64,000 nucleotides of DNA from Glandiceps talaboti (Eukaryota > Hemichordata > Enteropneusta > Spengelidae), in contig NC_135556.1 in assembly GCF_964340395.1 (NCBI RefSeq), positions 17,727,142 through 17,791,141 on the forward strand, written 5' to 3'. The notes beneath the pieces were generated by a model. That model did not search any database. It was not told the origin of the DNA and saw only the letters and a list, made by a program, of their open reading frames with translations. Of this stretch, positions 60,724 through 64,000 are shown piece by piece. Positions within the stretch are counted from its first letter, which is position 1. Each line of letters opens with the position of its first letter. The translations under genes and the position numbers were made by a program.

Positions 60724-63647
60724 GTAAGTCTAATCCCATTTCTCATCAAATTGACACTTCATATATTTATATGATGATATATGGGGCTCTATAACACTTC
60801 ATGAATATCGAGTGTGTGTTGTGATTAGCACATTATTTTGATATGATGCAGTTTTAACGTTATGGCGTATATGGTCTTTTTTTTAAAAGATATTTGAACT
60901 ATCCATCTTGTACACATTCAAATAATTATTAGTCAGTGTCTCATAGAAAGGGGGTAAAATGGATACTTTACCACACTGGATATATCTGTCATCAGACCGC
61001 ATGGGTGGATGTTTTAATAATTTTCAGTTGTAATCTGTATAGGTCCAAAATTTGAAGCTCTGTTCAATGGTTGCCTTGTGCCCTTTGACTCCCATTTCAA
61101 GTTAGATAAATAGGTTACAGTGACCGTTACTACGTCATATCATTTTCTGTATTACGATAAAAATGCGTGATATTCTCGATTGTTGAATTTAAAACATGTC
61201 ATTTAGTTAATGGAGACAAAACTTTTCACAATGTTTAAATTTACTTAGAGACAAACGTGCTATAATATAATTGTAATCTTTTGCCATGCGTTCAGATTTT
61301 AATTATTCATAATCAATTTTCATAATCATCGTAGGATTTTATTCAACCAGTATTCGTAGAAACTGAGATATGTAACATATATTAGAACAGAGCATGTGCA
61401 ATAAGGAAGAACTAGAAATTGGGCTGGAGTGGATCTAGACTGAATTGGGCATAGGGTGGAACTAATGAAACCAGTATGTGTATTACTAAAGGTATTGAAA
61501 TACCCGTATAATATATCAATTTACCTTTTTACACAAGTCATGGCTACTTATAGCCAAATGTTGACACGATCCAAAAAGGGGAACCGCAAACTGTTTTTCC
61601 TATATTCACAAATCAACTAAGATATATACTGTTTTAGTCTATTTATGACTATAGCGTACACCAAAACTAAACCAGTGTCCCTATCGGTTGGTCTAAATTA
61701 AGAGCACAAATTTAATCTAAATACTATTTTATACTGAATAATTATTATTAAAAGTCCTTCAGATTTCTCTAATTTAATGTCACCTAGAATTAATGAATGA
61801 CCAGGATTTACATGTATGCAATATTAGAAGAATGCTTATTTACTTTGATAAAAAGTTAATTTCTGAATTCCTCATTCAATTACATGTGATCACTTTTCAT
61901 CACAATAAGAATTCCAGGTGGTATTTCAGAAGTTCTAACTGACAGCAATCTTCTGTCAGATATAAACAAAGTGTATGTAATCACAGTTTTTCTCATTATC
62001 CATTTACAGATGGTCAATCGTGTGAAAGTGGGAAACCACAAGTTTCGTTAGGTAAGTACTACTATCATAACTAAATGTTATGATTATCCTGCGATACCAT
62101 GTGTGCTTTCTTTTCTCATCTCTTTTCGTCCTCGAAGATGTACTATGAGTATATTGCTGTATTAACTTTATTCATGAATGAATTAAAGCATACAGTATGA
62201 ACCACCACCACACCCACCCCACCCTCACCCCACCCCCACCACCATCACCCAAAACATGTGATCACAATGTGGGCAATGATTCTGAACAACAGAGTTTAAT
62301 TTGCATTCTAATTCTCGCCCTATTTAGGTGATGCCTTGTCAGAATGCGATCTGGACGAGTCCTATTGTGCTATGTTCGGATTAGACGTTGTCTGTACGGA
62401 GGATTACGGAAGCACACACACATGCAGAGACAAGGGCCAGAATGTTATTTGTTACTCCCCTGACAAAATTCTAGCCCCAGCAACGCCGGCTACAACTCTT
62501 AAAGTGTTGGCATACAATGTTTGGGAGCTTCGGTATACGTACTACCAGAATGGTCAACATGAGCGAACTTGTCGTATCCCACAGCAAATCTTTGACCTGT
62601 ATGGTGACGTTGACGTTATTGTGTTCAATGAAGCCTTCATGGGTGGATGTTTTTCCTACGATGGTATATCTTTCCGCGACATGTTGACTCAATATGGTTT
62701 TGAACATTTTACGAAGACAGTTGGCGAAGACACAGCTCTTCTTCCAGTTCAGCCAGCATTGCCGCCATCCCTTGGGGATACAGAAGGTGCTGAAAATGGA
62801 GGTGTCTTTATCGCTTCTCGATGGCCAATAGTAGAAGAGGGTGAAAGAGTATATGAAAACTCTGTACAACCTTCTCCAGATAGTTTGTCCAACAAGGGAG
62901 CGATGTACGCTAAAATCGAAAAAGAGGTTGATTTTGAGAAAAGAATATATCACATCCTGGGAACTCATTTGCAGGCTGGATTTCAAGGTGGTGAAGGAGA
63001 TAGGATAAGAGCTCTTCAAGCCAAAGAAATGCAGATGCTCATGGAAGATCACAATATACCAGCTGAAGAACCAGTTATCTATGCCGGTGATTTGAATACC
63101 AATCTATATGGCACTGAAGGGAGATGGGACCAAATGTTAGAGATCCTCCAAGCAAATATGCCAGCTATTGTCGGGGATCTAAATGTGACCTCTGACTACG
63201 AAAACAATGACGTCAGGGTCAATCCAGGTGAAGGAGGGACGTGGATTGATTATGTCGTCTACAGCAACCAACATTTGATGCCGAACAATGCTAGTCAAGA
63301 ATCTATCAAATTCGTGAATGAGAATCCATTTGAAGTGTGTATGCGTGCGTTGCCTATTCAGCAAAGGGAAGAACCTCTCAGAATTCCTCCTGCTCCATTC
63401 CCTCCATTGATTGAGATTCCTATCGAGTTTGGAAGTCATCACTACCCATACCAAGATTCCTGTCGACTGGCAATGAATATAACAGACCTTTCCGATCATT
63501 ATGCAGTGTTGGGTCGTTTTGATTTCTCTTCTGCAATTTTGGACCCTGTTACATATCCAACTCCAGAGCCATTGCCAGGTATGTAAATCGTTGAACAAGT
63601 CTCATTATAACTTATAGGAAAACTTGTTGTTGCTGTTGCTGTTGTTT

Positions 63648-63727
<80 letters not shown>

Positions 63728-64000
63728 CATCGTTTTAGGGTAATAAATCAGAAAAAGTAATATATTATTAACATTGCCACTCTTGTCAATTTATTCAACA
63801 GACGAATGTACTGATGATAGACCAAACGTATGGCTGGGTAAGTAAAATCATTACATTCACTAAAGGAAAAGTAGGAGATTTTAATAGTAGGATGATACAG
63901 TTCGACTAAATTAAGATCGATATCTTAAACTCACCAGTCCCCTTCTTGTCAGTCATTACCGTAGATCGCAAAATGTCAACACGGACAAACGCGATAGCTA
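60657..64000 (+). CDS. Gene 2: paralogous SMase C-like phosphodiesterase (partial, runs off the right edge)
   Basis: Exons 60657-60723, 62010-62051, 62328-63578 and 63802-63837 are visible, all joined at phase 1 (1396 nt, 465 codons plus one base). Order: signal peptide (1-22), six-Cys module (first Cys C27), EEP domain with N100, E138, H250, D291/N293 and D426/H427, Pro/Thr linker, then the first Cys (C456) of a second module. The plan copies gene 1 exon by exon, so a second EEP exon with a C-terminal tail is expected just past 64000. Role inferred as for gene 1: a secreted or tethered neutral-sphingomyelinase-like lipid phosphodiesterase. Nothing visible is broken. Confidence 0.82.
60724..62009 (+). 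other. Gene 2 intron 1 (1.3 kb)
   Basis: Phase-1 intron, donor GTAAGT, acceptor TTTACAG. Plain AT-rich sequence. I see no extra exon, repeat family or RNA gene in it. Confidence 0.55.
62010..62051 (+). CDS. Gene 2 exon 2: 42-nt microexon, first Cys of the module
   Basis: Acceptor ACAG, donor G|GTAAGT, phase 1 both sides. After splicing it reads YGQSCESGKPQVSL plus Gly. It is two residues longer on its left than the gene 1 copy, but the spacing from its Cys to the next exon's Cys is again x15 and the P-x-V-x-L-G end is kept. Confidence 0.78.
   Translation: MVNRVKVGNHKFR
62192..62252. repeat. C/A-rich (CACC)-type low-complexity stretch in gene 2 intron 2
   Basis: Degenerate CCACC/CCCACC units on the plus strand, about 75 bases before the EEP exon acceptor. 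Confidence 0.8.
62328..63578 (+). CDS. Gene 2 exon 3: six-Cys module and EEP catalytic domain
   Basis: Acceptor TATTTAG, donor G|GTATGT, phase 1. The spliced reading is GDALSEC with Leu, not Met, at 62336. Cys spacing is C-x6-C-x8-C-x9-C-x8-C. Landmarks: AYNVWELRY (N100), VFNEAFMGG (E138), NGGVFIASRWPI, SNKGAMYAKIE, LGTHLQAG (H250), AGDLNTN (D291, N293), WIDYVVYS and SDHYAVLG (D426, H427). The Pro-rich loop before the NGGVF strand is shorter than in domain A of gene 1. The second loop (PPAPFPP, then HHYPYQDSC) is kept. It is nearly co-linear with the exon at 54038 at DNA level, including silent sites in the GTHLQAG-to-GDLNTN stretch, pointing to fairly recent duplication or gene conversion. 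Confidence 0.9.
63649..63727. repeat. (GTA)n(GTT)n microsatellite in gene 2 intron 3
   Basis: Two trinucleotide blocks between the EEP exon and the last visible microexon. Confidence 0.95.
63802..63837 (+). CDS. Gene 2 exon 4: 36-nt microexon, first Cys of a second module
   Basis: Acceptor CAACAG, donor G|GTAAGT, phase 1 both sides. It encodes DECTDDRPNVWL plus Gly and closely matches the gene 1 microexon at 56414. Its presence predicts another EEP exon beyond the window edge. Confidence 0.78.

Noticed and set aside
62471-63598. Minus-strand frames of 193 and 139 codons
   Set aside because: They lie antisense to the EEP exon of gene 2, whose sense frame carries every catalytic motif; the same antisense opening occurs at 54490-54777.

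Overview
This is an AT-rich eukaryotic (animal) window. Two intron-containing genes with consensus GT..AG splice sites, a secretory signal exon, a GPI-type tail and a poly(A) signal rule out a prokaryote. Dense simple-sequence arrays (ACAT, ACAG, GAGT, CTGA, AT, GA), non-LTR retrotransposon 3' tails, MITE-like elements and possible SINE heads suggest a marine invertebrate. The phylum cannot be fixed from sequence alone.

Layout. From 1 to about 50.8 kb I find no gene I can defend. It is intergenic or intronic DNA with retrotransposon tails (about 2.04-2.19, 5.93-6.19 and 6.98-7.07 kb), a dispersed repeat seen twice (15.15 and 19.88 kb), MITE-like elements, three minisatellites (32.0, 38.7 and 46.65 kb) and about twenty microsatellite arrays. 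The long MYVC/IHTY/SLTH-type open frames there are translations of simple repeats.

From 50.8 kb to the right edge lie two tandem plus-strand genes for secreted, bacterial-type neutral sphingomyelinase (SMase C-like) enzymes of the endonuclease/exonuclease/phosphatase (EEP) fold. Gene 1 (50802-58007) is complete: signal-peptide exon, 36-nt microexon, EEP exon, 39-nt microexon, EEP exon with a C-terminal GPI-like tail, predicting 883 residues with two catalytic domains. Gene 2 (60657 to beyond the window) repeats the plan: signal exon, 42-nt microexon, EEP exon, 36-nt microexon, then the window ends. Every intron is phase 1, so each microexon+EEP pair is a symmetric cassette. Each microexon supplies the first cysteine of a conserved six-cysteine module completed by the start of the following EEP exon. 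The metal-site and general-base residues (N, E, H, D-x-N, DH) are present in all three visible domains.

Working together: the products should be secreted or outer-membrane-tethered two-headed phosphodiesterases hydrolysing sphingomyelin or a related lipid (or bacterial or dietary phospholipids) outside the cell. The first domains of genes 1 and 2 resemble each other more than the second domain of gene 1, so the internal domain duplication probably came before the gene duplication.
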